DNA from: Candidatus Planktophila limnetica
GTDB taxonomy: Bacteria > Actinomycetota > Actinomycetes > Nanopelagicales > Nanopelagicaceae
Direction of reading: 5' to 3'
NCBI RefSeq assembly: GCF_002288365.1
Contig: NZ_CP016782.1
Coordinates: forward strand, 744,001 to 808,000
Length of the DNA: 64,000 nucleotides
Part shown: positions 10,214 through 20,880 of the stretch, one piece after another
Numbering within the stretch: position 1 is the stretch's first letter
How the letters are laid out: each line of letters opens with the position of its first letter
Position numbers and translations under genes: made by a program
Notes under the pieces: generated by a model
The model's input: only the letters and a program-made list of their open reading frames with translations
The model's database searches: none
Told to the model about the DNA's origin: nothing

Positions 10214-10383
10214 TTCGAGCGCCCATCGGTACTTGGATCTTCACCAATGTCTTGGCGATTCCATGAAGTTAACTTTTCAGGTTTTCTGTCATACCTTTTC
10301 GAAAGTTTGAATCGTGAAGAGAGAAAAAATGCTGCAACTATTACAACAATGACTGAGATGGCTGAGATAAAAATATTGTTCAT
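10210..10383 (-). CDS. Small single-span membrane protein in the trp operon
   Basis: 57 residues starting [14 protein letters not shown], with one hydrophobic helix (about residues 4-20) and a basic then acidic hydrophilic tail ending DPSTDGRSK. The ATG overlaps the trpE stop and its own stop overlaps the trpC start, each by 4 bases, which argues strongly that it is a translated gene. Many actinobacteria carry a small unrelated-looking membrane protein at this spot between trpE and trpC; I do not see the conserved HGxxPAAW motif of one such group. Function unknown. Confidence 0.7.
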   Translation of the reverse strand: MNNIFISAISVIVVIVAAFFLSSRFKLSKRYDRKPEKLTSWNRQDIGEDPSTDGRSK

Positions 10384-11867
10384 CGCCGACTCGCTAAAGA
10401 ATTTGCAGCGTGAATTGCACCGAGGACGGCAGCAGCCTTGTTGTGACACTCTTGGTTTTCTGACTCAGCATCAGAATCGGCAACAATTCCTGCACCTGCT
10501 TGAACATATGCTTTGCCGTCATATAAAACTGCCGTGCGAATTGCAATACAGGTATCAATGTTTCCGGTGAAATCGATATATCCGATTGCACCTCCGTAAA
10601 TTCCACGACGTGTACTTTCATGATCTTCAATGATCTGCATCGCTCGTGGCTTTGGGGCGCCAGATAATGTTCCGGCTGGGAAAACTGCAAAAAGAGCATC
10701 AACGCAATTAGATTTATCAGAAAGGGTTCCGGTCACTGTTGAAACAATATGCATGACATGGGAATAGCGTTCGATGTGCATGAAATCAATAACTTCAACA
10801 CTTCCTGGTTTACAGATTCTTCCCAAGTCATTGCGACCTAAGTCAACGAGCATGAGATGTTCTGCGCGTTCTTTTGGATCGGCCAATAACTCTTCTGCTA
10901 ATTTCTTATCAATTTCAGGTGAAGCTGAACGTTTTCTTGTGCCTGCGATCGGATGAACCATCACCTCTTTTTGATTTACCTTTACGAGAGCTTCTGGACT
11001 AGAGCCAACAACACTGATTCCGTCGTTAAATTGGAACAAATACATATATGGACTGGGGTTGTGCAACCTGAGCATTCGATACACATCTATCGGTTCGGCC
11101 TTGACATCCATACTAAAACGTTGAGAGAGAACAACTTGAAAGGCTTCTCCAGCCACAATCTCATCTTTAATTTCATTAACAGATTGACGATATTTTTCAT
11201 CCGTTGTATTTGAATCAAATTCAGGTAGTGAACGATCTTCCAGCACACTCACAAAACCATCCAAAGGTGCATTGAGCTCTGCTTGCATGCGATCTAAACG
11301 CTTTACGCATTCGGCATAGGCTTCATCAATTCGATTATCACTTGCATCCCAATTTATGGCATTAGCTATGAGCGTCACGGTGCCATCGCTGTGATCCATC
11401 ACTGCTAAATCACTTGTTAACATAAATGCGAGTTCTGGCAGAGGTAAATCTTTTTTCGAAGAGTTTCCAATTTTTTCTAATCGCCGCACAGAGTCATAAC
11501 CCATATAACCAACAAGTCCACCGGTCAGCGGTGGCAATCCTGGTATTACTGGAGATTTCAAATGTGATGCACTAATTCGAAGAGCCTCTAATGGATCAAC
11601 TCCCTGCGGTGCACCGGCTGGATATGTTCCTATCCACACTGCAGCCCCATCTTTTTCACTCAGTGTTGATTCGGTGCGTACTCCAATAAATGAATACCTT
11701 GACCAGGCTCCACCGTGCTCGGCTGATTCAAGTAGAAAAGTATTTGGCGCGCTCTTTGCGAGTTTTCTATAAATACCTAAAGGTGTTTCACCATCTGCCA
11801 GTAATTTACGCGTTACTGGAATAACGTTGTAATTTCGTGCAAAGGAACGAAACTCTTCTAAATTCAT
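10380..11867 (-). CDS. trpE: Anthranilate synthase component I
   Basis: 495 residues from the ATG at 11867-11865 ([18 protein letters not shown]), which overlaps the hisI stop as ATGA; an upstream in-frame codon is less likely. TrpE converts chorismate to anthranilate using ammonia from TrpG, which is not in this window. The tryptophan feedback site is seen as [16 protein letters not shown], and the chorismate-binding half has [25 protein letters not shown], and [15 protein letters not shown]. The placement inside hisI ties histidine and tryptophan synthesis into one transcription unit. Confidence 0.97.
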   Translation of the reverse strand: MNLEEFRSFARNYNVIPVTRKLLADGETPLGIYRKLAKSAPNTFLLESAEHGGAWSRYSFIGVRTESTLSEKDGAAVWIGTYPAGAPQGVDPLEALRISASHLKSPVIPGLPPLTGGLVGYMGYDSVRRLEKIGNSSKKDLPLPELAFMLTSDLAVMDHSDGTVTLIANAINWDASDNRIDEAYAECVKRLDRMQAELNAPLDGFVSVLEDRSLPEFDSNTTDEKYRQSVNEIKDEIVAGEAFQVVLSQRFSMDVKAEPIDVYRMLRLHNPSPYMYLFQFNDGISVVGSSPEALVKVNQKEVMVHPIAGTRKRSASPEIDKKLAEELLADPKERAEHLMLVDLGRNDLGRICKPGSVEVIDFMHIERYSHVMHIVSTVTGTLSDKSNCVDALFAVFPAGTLSGAPKPRAMQIIEDHESTRRGIYGGAIGYIDFTGNIDTCIAIRTAVLYDGKAYVQAGAGIVADSDAESENQECHNKAAAVLGAIHAANSLASRR

Positions 11868-12208
11868 CCCAGTTGCACCGGCTGATGAAAACAGGTTGCA
11901 TCGCCTGTGTGACACGCTGCCCCAATTTGTTCTACTGATATGAGCAGTGCATCACCATCACAATCAAGTGAGAGAGAAATAACTTTCTGCGTATGCCCTG
12001 AAGTCGCCCCTTTTACCCATATTTCATTTCGTGAGCGAGACCAATATGTGCCAGCACCTGTTGCAATCATCTGAGCCAGTGCTTCTTGGTTAACGTAGGC
12101 AAGCATTAAAACTTCTTTAGTGTGCGCATCCTGTGCGATTGCTGGAATCAATAGCTGTGGATCTTTGAGCAACCCACGAACTTGTGCAGATAATAGATAG
12201 TCGCTCAT
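11864..12208 (-). CDS. hisI: Phosphoribosyl-AMP cyclohydrolase
   Basis: 114 residues; only the cyclohydrolase domain, with no fused HisE. The third step of histidine synthesis opens the adenine ring of phosphoribosyl-AMP. The zinc and magnesium ligands are in [11 protein letters not shown] and [12 protein letters not shown], and the [12 protein letters not shown] and HTQKV segments are typical. It starts 14 bases after hisF with CAGAAT 6 bases before the ATG and no ribosome binding site, so an internal leaderless promoter for hisI-trpE is likely. hisG and hisE are not in the window. Confidence 0.97.
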   Translation of the reverse strand: MSDYLLSAQVRGLLKDPQLLIPAIAQDAHTKEVLMLAYVNQEALAQMIATGAGTYWSRSRNEIWVKGATSGHTQKVISLSLDCDGDALLISVEQIGAACHTGDATCFHQPVQLG

Positions 12209-12214
12209 GGCTTA

Positions 12215-12220
12215 ATTCTG
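12215..12220 (-). promoter_or_regulatory. Leaderless -10 box of hisI
   Basis: CAGAAT on the minus strand, 6 bases before the hisI ATG, in the short hisF-hisI gap. The same CAGAAT-TANGCC-ATG arrangement occurs before cruF on the plus strand. Confidence 0.4.
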
Positions 12221-12222
12221 CC

Positions 12223-12996
12223 CTATGAGTTATTGACGGTGCGAACCGAATAACCAGCCCCGCTTAAATACCTCTTTACATCGCCAATTCTATGAACTCC
12301 AAAGTGGAAAACACTTGCAGCAAGTAGAGCATCTGCTCCAGCATCAAGTGCTGCAGCAAAATCTGAGAGTGCTCCTGCCCCACCACTTGCTATCAATGGA
12401 ACTTTGGCGACTGAACGCACCGCTGTGATCATTCCAATGTCATATCCCGCTCTGGTTCCATCGGCGTCCATTGAATTGAGCAAAATTTCACCAACACCGA
12501 GCGCACACGCCTTTTCAACCCACGCGATTGCATCTAACCCAGCACTTTCACGTCCACCATGTGTTGTTACTTCAAAACCTGATTCAGTTCGTGCACGTCT
12601 GGCATCTACAGAGAGAACTAAAACTTGAGAACCAAATCGATCAACAATTTCTGAAATTAACTCCGGACGTTTCAATGCTGCGGTATTAATTGAAACCTTG
12701 TCCGCGCCTGCTCGGAGCAATCTGTTTACATCATCGACACTTCTAATTCCCCCACCAACGGTTAATGGAATAAAGACTTGCTCTGCGGTGCGGCGAACAA
12801 CATTTAACGTAGTATCGCGCCCAGCTGAACTCGCTGAGATATCTAAAAACGTTAACTCATCAACACCTTCGCTGTCATATAACGCAGCCATCTCAACTGG
12901 ATCGCCTGCATCGACTAAGTCTGTGAAATTAACTCCCTTAACAACACGTCCATCAGTGACATCTAGACATGCGATTATGCGAACAGAAAGTGTCAT
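12223..12996 (-). CDS. hisF: Imidazole glycerol phosphate synthase, cyclase subunit
   Basis: 257 residues, TIM barrel. HisF uses ammonia from HisH to convert PRFAR to imidazole glycerol phosphate and AICAR. The first catalytic aspartate is in [13 protein letters not shown] and the second in [13 protein letters not shown]; the phosphate-binding loops [10 protein letters not shown] and PLIASGGAG are intact. The start overlaps the priA stop by 4 bases. The operon order hisH-priA-hisF is the usual actinobacterial one. Confidence 0.97.
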   Translation of the reverse strand: MTLSVRIIACLDVTDGRVVKGVNFTDLVDAGDPVEMAALYDSEGVDELTFLDISASSAGRDTTLNVVRRTAEQVFIPLTVGGGIRSVDDVNRLLRAGADKVSINTAALKRPELISEIVDRFGSQVLVLSVDARRARTESGFEVTTHGGRESAGLDAIAWVEKACALGVGEILLNSMDADGTRAGYDIGMITAVRSVAKVPLIASGGAGALSDFAAALDAGADALLAASVFHFGVHRIGDVKRYLSGAGYSVRTVNNS

Positions 12997-13718
12997 CGCT
13001 TTGTTACTTCCAGCGCCTGTTGCAATGTAAAAGCGCCGGCATACAACGCCTTACCAACAATCGCTCCTTCAATGCCAATACTTCTAAGCGCTGCTAAATT
13101 TTCGATATCGCTTAAATTAGATATGCCACCGCTTGCGATTACTGGCGCCTTGGTGACTGCGCAAACACTCTTAAGTAGTTCAAGATTTGGGCCTGCAAGG
13201 GTTCCATCTTTGGTTACATCCGTAACTACATAACGCGCACAACCATCTCGATCTAATCGCGTAATAGTTTCGAAGAGATCGCCGCCGTCTCGAGTCCAAC
13301 CGCGAGCTGACAATGTGTTACCACGAACATCTAGACCCACTGCGATGCGATCGCCAAACTCTGCAATCACACGTGAAGTCCACTCAGGGTCTTCTAGTGC
13401 AGCAGTTCCTAGATTTACTCGTGTGCACCCTGTTGCAAGAGCTCGATGCAATGATTCGTCATCTCGGATACCACCTGATAACTCAACTTTAATATCTAAA
13501 GCCCCGATTACTTCTGCTAACAAATCTGCATTGCTCCCAATTCCAAATGCGGCATCAAGATCTACAAGGTGTATCCATTCGGCGCCTGATTTTTGGAAAT
13601 CAAGAGCTGCATCTAGTGGCTTTCCATAATTAGTTTCTTGACTGAGTTCGCCTTGAACCAATCGAACGGCTTTGCCATCTTTAACATCTACTGCAGGCAA
13701 TAACTCCAGATAACTCAT
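12993..13718 (-). CDS. priA: Bifunctional phosphoribosyl isomerase A (HisA/TrpF activities)
   Basis: 241 residues from the ATG at 13718 that overlaps the hisH stop as ATGA. The two catalytic aspartates are in [10 protein letters not shown] and [14 protein letters not shown]. The sequence [14 protein letters not shown] carries the Arg and Trp that in Mycobacterium tuberculosis PriA adapt the site to both ProFAR and PRA, so dual activity in histidine and tryptophan synthesis is expected. This fits the absence of trpF beside trpC. Being co-transcribed with both his and trp genes, it is physically the link between the two pathways. Dual activity is inferred from family knowledge. Confidence 0.9.
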   Translation of the reverse strand: MSYLELLPAVDVKDGKAVRLVQGELSQETNYGKPLDAALDFQKSGAEWIHLVDLDAAFGIGSNADLLAEVIGALDIKVELSGGIRDDESLHRALATGCTRVNLGTAALEDPEWTSRVIAEFGDRIAVGLDVRGNTLSARGWTRDGGDLFETITRLDRDGCARYVVTDVTKDGTLAGPNLELLKSVCAVTKAPVIASGGISNLSDIENLAALRSIGIEGAIVGKALYAGAFTLQQALEVTKR

Positions 13719-14308
13719 AGCCCAGCGCTCCAATTTGCAATCAAAGTTAGCCCGGCTTGGCCTGATTTTTCAGGATGAAATTGCGTGGCAGAAAGTGGGC
13801 CATCTTCAACCGCTGCTAAGAATTTTTCACCATGCGTTGTCCATGCTTGTGTCACACCAACAGATTTCTTGGCTGCATATGAATGCACAAAGTAAAAAGA
13901 TTCTTTTTCAACACCTTTAAAGAGTTTTGTTGAGCCAGTAACTTCAACGGTGTTCCAACCCATATGCGGAAGAATCGGTGCATCAAGTGCATCAATACTT
14001 CCGTTCCACATACCAATTCCTTTGTGTTTGCCATGTTCTAGGCCATCACTAAAAAGAATCTGCATTCCAATACAAATGCCTAACGTGGCCTTACCTGCGA
14101 CTTGGCGTTGACGAATTACATCAGCAGCATCGATTTCATTGATTCCATTCATGCATGCAGCAAATGCGCCAACACCAGGAACAACTAGCCCGTCAGATTT
14201 AAGGGCAACCTCTAGATCTGATGTGATGTGAACATCATGGCCTGTCGTTGCAAACGCTCGTTGGGCGGATCGTAAATTTCCCGATCCGTAATCCAAAATT
14301 GCTATCAA
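13715..14308 (-). CDS. hisH: Imidazole glycerol phosphate synthase, glutaminase subunit
   Basis: 197 residues, class I glutamine amidotransferase. The nucleophile Cys is in [11 protein letters not shown], preceded by the PGVGAF oxyanion strand; the catalytic His-Glu pair is in [11 protein letters not shown], and YFVHSYA is also typical. It supplies ammonia to HisF. Overlaps the hisB stop and the priA start by 4 bases each. Confidence 0.97.
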   Translation of the reverse strand: MIAILDYGSGNLRSAQRAFATTGHDVHITSDLEVALKSDGLVVPGVGAFAACMNGINEIDAADVIRQRQVAGKATLGICIGMQILFSDGLEHGKHKGIGMWNGSIDALDAPILPHMGWNTVEVTGSTKLFKGVEKESFYFVHSYAAKKSVGVTQAWTTHGEKFLAAVEDGPLSATQFHPEKSGQAGLTLIANWSAGL

Positions 14309-14889
14309 AGAACGCCCTTAGTCGATGGCACTCCGCTTACTCGTGAATCCAGCGCAACCGCATCGCGCAGTGCTCGAGCAACAGCTTTAAATTGTGCTTC
14401 AAATACGTGGTGCGCATTGCGTCCTTCAAGAACTCTAATATGAAGTGCGATGCGCGCTTCGGCGACAATAGATTCCCAAATGTGCTTACCGAGAGTTGTA
14501 TCAAATGTTCCGATGAGTTCAACAATTTCTGGCTGGCGGTGAACTAGATAGGGACGTCCTGACAAATCAACTGCAGCTTGAACAAGAACTTCATCAAGTG
14601 GAACCATGGCATCACCAAAGCGACGAATGCCTGCCTTATCACCGAGTGCTTCACGAAGTGCTTGGCCAAATGCCAAAGATGTATCTTCGACAGTATGGTG
14701 AGAATCAACTTCGATGTCGCCGGTAGTTTTCACAGTTAAATCAAAACCAGAGTGCTTACCAAGTTGTGAAAGCATGTGATCAAAGAACGCGACACCTGTA
14801 TCGACAGATATGTTTCCCTGACCATCAAGGTTAAGTTCAACAAGAACGCTAGATTCTTTCGTTGTTCGTTCTACGCGTGCACTTCTCAT
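14305..14889 (-). CDS. hisB: Imidazoleglycerol-phosphate dehydratase
   Basis: 194 residues, monofunctional dehydratase without the phosphatase domain of enteric HisB. The two manganese-binding His motifs are visible as [16 protein letters not shown] with DSHHTVEDT, and [20 protein letters not shown] in the second half. A GGGG-type ribosome binding site lies just before the ATG, and a 13-base gap separates it from hisC. The histidinol-phosphate phosphatase must be encoded elsewhere. Confidence 0.97.
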   Translation of the reverse strand: MRSARVERTTKESSVLVELNLDGQGNISVDTGVAFFDHMLSQLGKHSGFDLTVKTTGDIEVDSHHTVEDTSLAFGQALREALGDKAGIRRFGDAMVPLDEVLVQAAVDLSGRPYLVHRQPEIVELIGTFDTTLGKHIWESIVAEARIALHIRVLEGRNAHHVFEAQFKAVARALRDAVALDSRVSGVPSTKGVL

Positions 14890-14902
14890 TTTTTCCCCTG
14901 CT

Positions 14903-15997
14903 TCACTTGTTGAGTACTTCTTTTATCGCCATTAAGAACTTCTTGTTTTCGGCTCCGTTGCCGATTGTTACTCGCAAATATCCTTCGAGGCCCACATCGC
15001 GGATCAGAACCCCTTTATCGAGCAAATCTTTCCATACATCTGCACTTGCTCGCTTGAATCCCGAGAAGAGCAAGAAATTCGAGCAGCTTGGAATGACTTC
15101 AAGGCCTAAAGCACTGAGTTCACTTGCCAGATCTTCTCGGGCTGCAATCAATCCTTGAACAGTTGCTAATAGTTCATCACTAAATTCAAGGGCTGCACTA
15201 GCCGCCACTTGCGTGAGCGCACTGAGGTGATAGGGAAGTCGAACTAGTCGCATTGCATCAATCACGGATGGATGCGCAACAAGATAGCCCACACGTGCAC
15301 CAGCGAATGCGAATGCTTTGCTCATAGTTCGAATAACTACAACATTTGGAAACTTTTCAATCAGAGTAATTGCTGATTTTTCAGATGAAAACTCTGCATA
15401 CGCCTCATCGATGACAAGCAAACCACCAACTAATTGCGTGCTTCGAGCCAGCATCTCTATTTCAGATATGAGAAGTGCGCTCCCTGTTGGATTATTAGGA
15501 GTTGTAATAAATGTCAGAGTAGGACGAAGGGATTCGATCTGAGACGCAGCCGCATCACAATCAAGAGTGAAGTCTTTGCGTCGAGTGCCATCAATCCATG
15601 GAGTTGCAGTGACCTTTGCAATCAAAGGATGCATTGAATACGAAGGTGTGAAGCCAAGGGCAGATTTACGGCCAAAGGCAAGAAAAATAGATTGAATAAT
15701 TTCATTGCTTCCATTTGCAGCCCACACATTGGATATATCTATAGAGGTTGCAGATTGAGAATTTATGTAATTAGCCAATGATGTTCGCAGCTCTGTTGCT
15801 TCGCGATCTGGATAGCGATTAAGTCGCGAGCCAATCTCGGTTACTCGGGCTGCAATCGCCTTAACGAGTTCTGGTGATGGCGAAAATGGATTTTCATTTG
15901 TATTAAGTGATGCATCTGCTTCTACTTGTGGCGCACCATAGGCAGACATTGGTGCAAGCTCTTCGCGCAGCGGAAGCCACTGTGGCCACGTACTCAT
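14903..15997 (-). CDS. hisC: Histidinol-phosphate aminotransferase
   Basis: 364 residues, fold-type I PLP aminotransferase. The PLP lysine is in [24 protein letters not shown] is present as TTPNNPTGS and the Asp-Glu-Ala-Tyr is in [10 protein letters not shown]. The N-terminal [14 protein letters not shown] is the HisC signature that separates it from other aminotransferases. The ATG overlaps the hisD stop by 4 bases. Confidence 0.96.
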   Translation of the reverse strand: MSTWPQWLPLREELAPMSAYGAPQVEADASLNTNENPFSPSPELVKAIAARVTEIGSRLNRYPDREATELRTSLANYINSQSATSIDISNVWAANGSNEIIQSIFLAFGRKSALGFTPSYSMHPLIAKVTATPWIDGTRRKDFTLDCDAAASQIESLRPTLTFITTPNNPTGSALLISEIEMLARSTQLVGGLLVIDEAYAEFSSEKSAITLIEKFPNVVVIRTMSKAFAFAGARVGYLVAHPSVIDAMRLVRLPYHLSALTQVAASAALEFSDELLATVQGLIAAREDLASELSALGLEVIPSCSNFLLFSGFKRASADVWKDLLDKGVLIRDVGLEGYLRVTIGNGAENKKFLMAIKEVLNK

Positions 15998-17310
15998 GAT
16001 GAACTCTTATTCTCTAAACGCGCGCTCATGGCTTCACCGTGCGCGGGTAGATCTTCTGAGTTAGCCAATGTAATAACCGTCGGAAGAATCTGTGTAAATG
16101 CATCCTCGTTGTATTCGATGAAGTGAAGTCCGCGTAAAAATGTTTGAACAGATAAACCACTTGAGTGGCAAGCACATCCACCAGTTGGCAATACGTGATT
16201 AGACCCGGCTGAATAATCACCGAGTGAGACTGGAGAGAAACGACCAATGAAAACAGCGCCAGCATTTCTAATTTTCTGCGCATCTTTCTCGCTGTTTTTT
16301 GTTTGAATTTCTAGGTGCTCTGCAGCGTAAGCATTTGCAACATCTATTGCGTGTTCTGTGGAGTCAACTAATACGCAAGCTGATTGAATTCCAGTTAGCG
16401 CTTCAGTAATTCGCTCTGAGTGCTTTGTTCGTGCAACGCGCGTGACAAGTTCTTTTTGAACTTCGTCAATTAGTTCCTGGCTATCTGTAATCAGAACGGC
16501 AGCTGCGATGACATCGTGTTCTGCTTGGCTGATCAGATCTGCAGCAACATCTGCGGCTAGCGCGCTCTTATCAGCGATGATTGCGATTTCTGTTGGTCCT
16601 GCTTCAGAATCGATACCAATAATCCCACGCAAAGCGCGCTTTGCAGCGGCAACGTAAATATTTCCAGGACCAGTTACTAGGTCGCACTTTTCACAGACAT
16701 CTTCCATGCCGTATGCGAAGAGTGCAATTGCTTGTGCACCACCGACTGCATATACCTCGGTAACACCAAGGAGTTCACACGTTGCAAGAATTGTTGGGTG
16801 TGGCAATCCCCCAAATTCACTTTGAGGAGGGGATGCAACTGCAATGCTTGCAACCGCAGCGATTTGGGCAGGAATAACATTCATCATCACACTGCTTGGA
16901 TAAACAGCGCGACCGCCTGGAACATATAAGCCAACACGATCCACTGGCACCCATCGTTCTGTGACTGTGCCACCATCGACTACTTTTGTAATGCTTTGCG
17001 TGCGTCTTTGATCGTTGTGAACAGTTCTAATTCGCTCTGCAGAAATTTCTAACGCTGTGCGTATTTTTGGGTCTAATTCTTTCAGTGCTCGTGTGAGCGC
17101 TTCTCTCGGAACCTTTATCTGCTGCGGGGCCACACCATCGAATTCTTTTGCCAGTGCAATCAAATCACTTTCATTTCCATTTTTCACACGCGCTAAAATT
17201 GGTTCAACTAATTTCATTGCTTGCGCGACATCGAGTGCGGCGCGAGGAATGAGGTTGTTATAAGCCGACTTTGATAGGCGTTGACCACGAAGGTCTACTA
17301 AACGCATCAT
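15994..17310 (-). CDS. hisD: Histidinol dehydrogenase
   Basis: 438 residues, zinc enzyme that oxidises L-histidinol to histidine in two NAD-dependent steps. Seen are [19 protein letters not shown], the [13 protein letters not shown] segment, [13 protein letters not shown], the DSEAGPTEI loop and the catalytic Glu-His pair in [10 protein letters not shown], plus the zinc ligand His in [13 protein letters not shown]. Two adjacent ATG codons are possible starts (17310 and 17307). GAGG lies 7 bases before the first. This is the first gene of the his-trp train and has a good promoter. Confidence 0.97.
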   Translation of the reverse strand: MMRLVDLRGQRLSKSAYNNLIPRAALDVAQAMKLVEPILARVKNGNESDLIALAKEFDGVAPQQIKVPREALTRALKELDPKIRTALEISAERIRTVHNDQRRTQSITKVVDGGTVTERWVPVDRVGLYVPGGRAVYPSSVMMNVIPAQIAAVASIAVASPPQSEFGGLPHPTILATCELLGVTEVYAVGGAQAIALFAYGMEDVCEKCDLVTGPGNIYVAAAKRALRGIIGIDSEAGPTEIAIIADKSALAADVAADLISQAEHDVIAAAVLITDSQELIDEVQKELVTRVARTKHSERITEALTGIQSACVLVDSTEHAIDVANAYAAEHLEIQTKNSEKDAQKIRNAGAVFIGRFSPVSLGDYSAGSNHVLPTGGCACHSSGLSVQTFLRGLHFIEYNEDAFTQILPTVITLANSEDLPAHGEAMSARLENKSSS

Positions 17311-17326
17311 CTGCTCGCCTCACAAA

Positions 17327-17355
17327 ACTTTAGATGTGGAAATTAGCTATTTCAA
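17327..17355 (-). promoter_or_regulatory. Promoter of the hisD operon
   Basis: Minus-strand TTGAAA (17355-17350), 17-base spacer and TAAAGT (17332-17327), sited in the 57-base gap between dnaE and hisD. It predicts a short leader of about 10 bases holding the GAGG ribosome binding site. It is one of the best sigma-70-type matches in the window. Confidence 0.6.
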
Positions 17356-17367
17356 TGCCCAATTCTA

Positions 17368-20300
17368 CTAGCCCTGAAGGCAGTTAGGCCCGAGGATTGA
17401 TTTGAGATCAGCGCTCAGCGATGGCGATGATGTAATCAAGGTGTCCAATTTCATCACGGTGCGCATTCCATTCTCATCTAGATGTAAATGAACTTCGCGT
17501 TTTCCAGGGTGTGAACGAAGAATCTCTTTCATGCGATCAACAACTGGTGGTGTGCATTGATTAATTGGCAGGGTGATTACAAGCGGACCTGTCGGTGCGG
17601 CGCTGACGTCCGCATTTTTCATTTCAAGGGCTGTAAATCTGACTTGATCTTCACGCTTATCAACTCGACCACGAATGAGAACAATTCGATCTTCAGTCAG
17701 AGTTAAGGCGTATTGATTGTAGGTATTGGAAAAGAAGAGAGCTTCAATAGATCCTTCAAGATCTTCAATGGTGACAACTGCCCACGACGCACCTTGTCTG
17801 GTTACTTTTCTTGTGACAGATGTAATCAGTCCGCCAATGGTGACGATCTGGTCATGATGGCCACCATCATCTAGTAATTCGCTAATCGACATATCTGTTC
17901 CAGAACGCAACACATGTTCAACACCGAGTAATGGATGATCTGAAACATAGAGTCCCAACATTTCTCGTTCATAGGATAAAAGCATTGCTTTTTCCCACTC
18001 ACCTGTTGGAATATCTAGCGCAACATTTGATACCGACGTTGCTGACTCGCCTCCGAACAAATCAAATTGTCCGATTGCTTCAGCGCGTTTTGTTTCAATG
18101 ACTGAATCAATTGCCTCCAAATAAACAGCCATTAATCCTTTACGCGTGTGAGACAGGGAATCAAATGCGCCGGCCTTAATCAATGATTCGATTGTTTTCT
18201 TATTACACACCTGTGCATCTACTTTGGCTAAGAAATCTCCGAAGGATTGGTAGCGCCCTTTGCCATCTCGTCCACTCTTAATAGATGCAACCACGCCTTC
18301 GCCAACGTTTCTAATTGCGGCTAGACCGAAACGAATATCTGTTCCTCGTGGGGTGTATTCGGCGTCAGATTCATTAACATCTGGTGGCAATACTTGAATA
18401 CCCATACGACGGCACTCACTTAAATACAGAGCAGATTTATCTTTATCATCTCGAACAGATGTGAGAAGTGCTGCCATGTATTCAGTTGGATAATTGGCTT
18501 TGAGGTATGCGGTCCAATATGAAACTACGCCGTAACCCGCACTATGGGCACGGTTGAACGCATAGTCTGAGAACGGAATCAAAACATCCCACAAGCGCTT
18601 GATAGCGGCATTACCAAAACCATTTGTCTTCATACCAGCTTCAAATGGAATGTATTCCTTATCAAGAATTTCCTTGTTCTTCTTACTCATTGCTTTACGC
18701 AAGAGATCTGCGCGTCCAAGTGAGAATCCCGCAACTTTTTGCGCAATGGCCATAACCTGTTCTTGGTAAACAATTAATCCATACGTATCGCCCAAAATTT
18801 CATTGAGGGAATCTGATAACTCAGCGTGAATTGGCTCGACCGGTTTGCGTTTGTTCTTTCTATCCGCATAGTTATTGTGCGCATTTTCTCCCATTGGACC
18901 TGGGCGATAGAGAGCAATAACTGCAGAGATATCTTGGAAAGAATCAGGTGACATGCTGCGCAAAAGTGCGCGCATCGGCCCACCATCTAGCTGGAACACA
19001 CCCAGGGTGTCACCGCGGGATAAGAGTTCGAATGTTTTTTTGTCATCTAACGTGAGATCTTCTAGAACAACATCAACGCCTTTATTTGCCTTGATGTTTA
19101 ACAGAGCATCATCTAGAACGGAAAGATTTCGAAGGCCAAGAAAATCCATCTTGAGCAATCCAGTTGCTTCGCATGCACCCATATCAAATTGGGTAATGAT
19201 GGAACCATCTGCTTCGCGGCGATGAATAGGAATGACATCTAATAGTGGTTCGCGAGAGAGAATAACTCCGGCTGCGTGCACGCCCCACTGGCGCTTGAGC
19301 CCTTCAAGTCCCATTGCAGTATCTATAACTGTTTTGGAATCAGGATCACTTTCATAGAGAGTTCTAAACTCCCCGGCTTCTGAGTATCGATCATTAGTTG
19401 AATCAAATACTCCGGCCAAAGAAATATCTTTACCCATAACAGATGGTGGCAGCGCTTTAGTGAGCTTTTCACCGATGGCATATGGATAGCCAAGTACACG
19501 AGTGGAGTCTTTAATCGCCTGCTTAGATTTAATGGTGCCGTAGGTAATGATTTGAGCAACGCGATCTTCGCCATATTTTGTTGTTGCATAACGAATCATT
19601 TCGCTGCGTCTGCGTTCATCAAAATCCAGATCAATATCTGGCATAGAGATACGTTCTGGATTTAAAAATCGCTCGAAGAGTAAACCGTGCTCAAGTGGAT
19701 CAAGACCTGTAATTCCGAGTGCATAGGCAACAAGTGAACCAGCGGCAGAACCGCGACCAGGACCAACTCGGATTGCCACCTGCTTTGCATGTGCAACTAA
19801 ATCTGCAACCACTAAGAAGTAACCAGGAAATCCCATTTTGATCATGACATCTAACTCATATTTCAAACGTGCATGGTGTTCATCAGTTAATCGATTGCCC
19901 ATGCGATTGATTAATCCACGTTCTGCCTCTTTTATCAGCCATGAATCCTCTGTTTCACCTGCGGGAACTTCAAAGCGTGGAAGTAAATTCTCACCTTCGC
20001 GCAGCGTCACATTGCATCGTTCGGCAATCAACAAAGTGTTATCGCAACTTTCAGGAATTTCTTTGAATAGTTCGCGCATCTGTGCCGGAGTTTTAAGATA
20101 AAACTCATCGTTATCGAATTTAAATCTCTTGGGATCTGCAAGAGTTGATCCAGATTGCACACAGAGCAGTGCCTCATGTGAACGTGCATCTTCATTGAAT
20201 GTGTAGTGCAAATCATTTGTGGCCAGCAGTGGCAATCCAAGCTCTTTGCCCAACTTAAGTAAATCAGCTTTAACGCGTGATTCGATATCGATACCGTGAT

Positions 20301-20862
20301 CCATAATTTCAAGGAAGAAATTTTCGGCGCCGAAGATGTCTCGATAATCTGAAGCTGCAGCCATAGCTTCTTTAAATGCACCCATTCGAAGGCGAGTCTG
20401 TATTTCTCCACCAGGACAGCCAGTTGTTGCGATCAATCCTTTTGCATATTTTGTTAGTAACTCACGATCCATCCGCGGCTTGTAGTAATAGCCTTCCAGG
20501 GATGCAAGGGATGAAAGTCTGAAAAGATTTGAAAGTCCTTCATTGTTTTCGGCCAAAATTGTCATGTGCGTATAAGCACCACCACCAGAGACATCATCTT
20601 GGCCGCCATCGGCCCACTTCACTCGCTTCTTTTCAAAACGAGATTCAGGTGCAACGTAAGCTTCGATTCCGATGATTGGTTTAACGCCAACTTTTTTTGC
20701 TTGCTTATAGAAATCAAAAGCACCAAATACATTTCCATGATCTGTCATTGCAATCGCCGGCATCTCCTGGCGGGCGACTTCTGCTACAAGATCTGCAACG
20801 CGCGCGGCACCATCGAGCATTGAATACTCGGTATGAACATGAAGGTGGGCAAAAGATGACAT
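17368..20862 (-). CDS. dnaE: DNA polymerase III alpha subunit (replicative)
   Basis: 1164 residues, DnaE1 type. The N-terminal PHP domain begins FAHLHVHTEYSMLDGA, the catalytic core has the two aspartates in MPDIDLDFDERRR and a third acidic residue after KMDFLGLRNLSV, then the finger and tandem HhH region, and a C-terminal OB-fold with the VTIGGLITSVTRKVTRQG start. It replicates the chromosome, in contrast to DnaE2 at 44.8 kb. It follows rluD by 18 bases; no clear ribosome binding site precedes the ATG. Confidence 0.97.
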   Translation of the reverse strand: MSSFAHLHVHTEYSMLDGAARVADLVAEVARQEMPAIAMTDHGNVFGAFDFYKQAKKVGVKPIIGIEAYVAPESRFEKKRVKWADGGQDDVSGGGAYTHMTILAENNEGLSNLFRLSSLASLEGYYYKPRMDRELLTKYAKGLIATTGCPGGEIQTRLRMGAFKEAMAAASDYRDIFGAENFFLEIMDHGIDIESRVKADLLKLGKELGLPLLATNDLHYTFNEDARSHEALLCVQSGSTLADPKRFKFDNDEFYLKTPAQMRELFKEIPESCDNTLLIAERCNVTLREGENLLPRFEVPAGETEDSWLIKEAERGLINRMGNRLTDEHHARLKYELDVMIKMGFPGYFLVVADLVAHAKQVAIRVGPGRGSAAGSLVAYALGITGLDPLEHGLLFERFLNPERISMPDIDLDFDERRRSEMIRYATTKYGEDRVAQIITYGTIKSKQAIKDSTRVLGYPYAIGEKLTKALPPSVMGKDISLAGVFDSTNDRYSEAGEFRTLYESDPDSKTVIDTAMGLEGLKRQWGVHAAGVILSREPLLDVIPIHRREADGSIITQFDMGACEATGLLKMDFLGLRNLSVLDDALLNIKANKGVDVVLEDLTLDDKKTFELLSRGDTLGVFQLDGGPMRALLRSMSPDSFQDISAVIALYRPGPMGENAHNNYADRKNKRKPVEPIHAELSDSLNEILGDTYGLIVYQEQVMAIAQKVAGFSLGRADLLRKAMSKKNKEILDKEYIPFEAGMKTNGFGNAAIKRLWDVLIPFSDYAFNRAHSAGYGVVSYWTAYLKANYPTEYMAALLTSVRDDKDKSALYLSECRRMGIQVLPPDVNESDAEYTPRGTDIRFGLAAIRNVGEGVVASIKSGRDGKGRYQSFGDFLAKVDAQVCNKKTIESLIKAGAFDSLSHTRKGLMAVYLEAIDSVIETKRAEAIGQFDLFGGESATSVSNVALDIPTGEWEKAMLLSYEREMLGLYVSDHPLLGVEHVLRSGTDMSISELLDDGGHHDQIVTIGGLITSVTRKVTRQGASWAVVTIEDLEGSIEALFFSNTYNQYALTLTEDRIVLIRGRVDKREDQVRFTALEMKNADVSAAPTGPLVITLPINQCTPPVVDRMKEILRSHPGKREVHLHLDENGMRTVMKLDTLITSSPSLSADLKSILGPNCLQG

Positions 20863-20880
20863 TGGTGGTGAGGCTATCTC

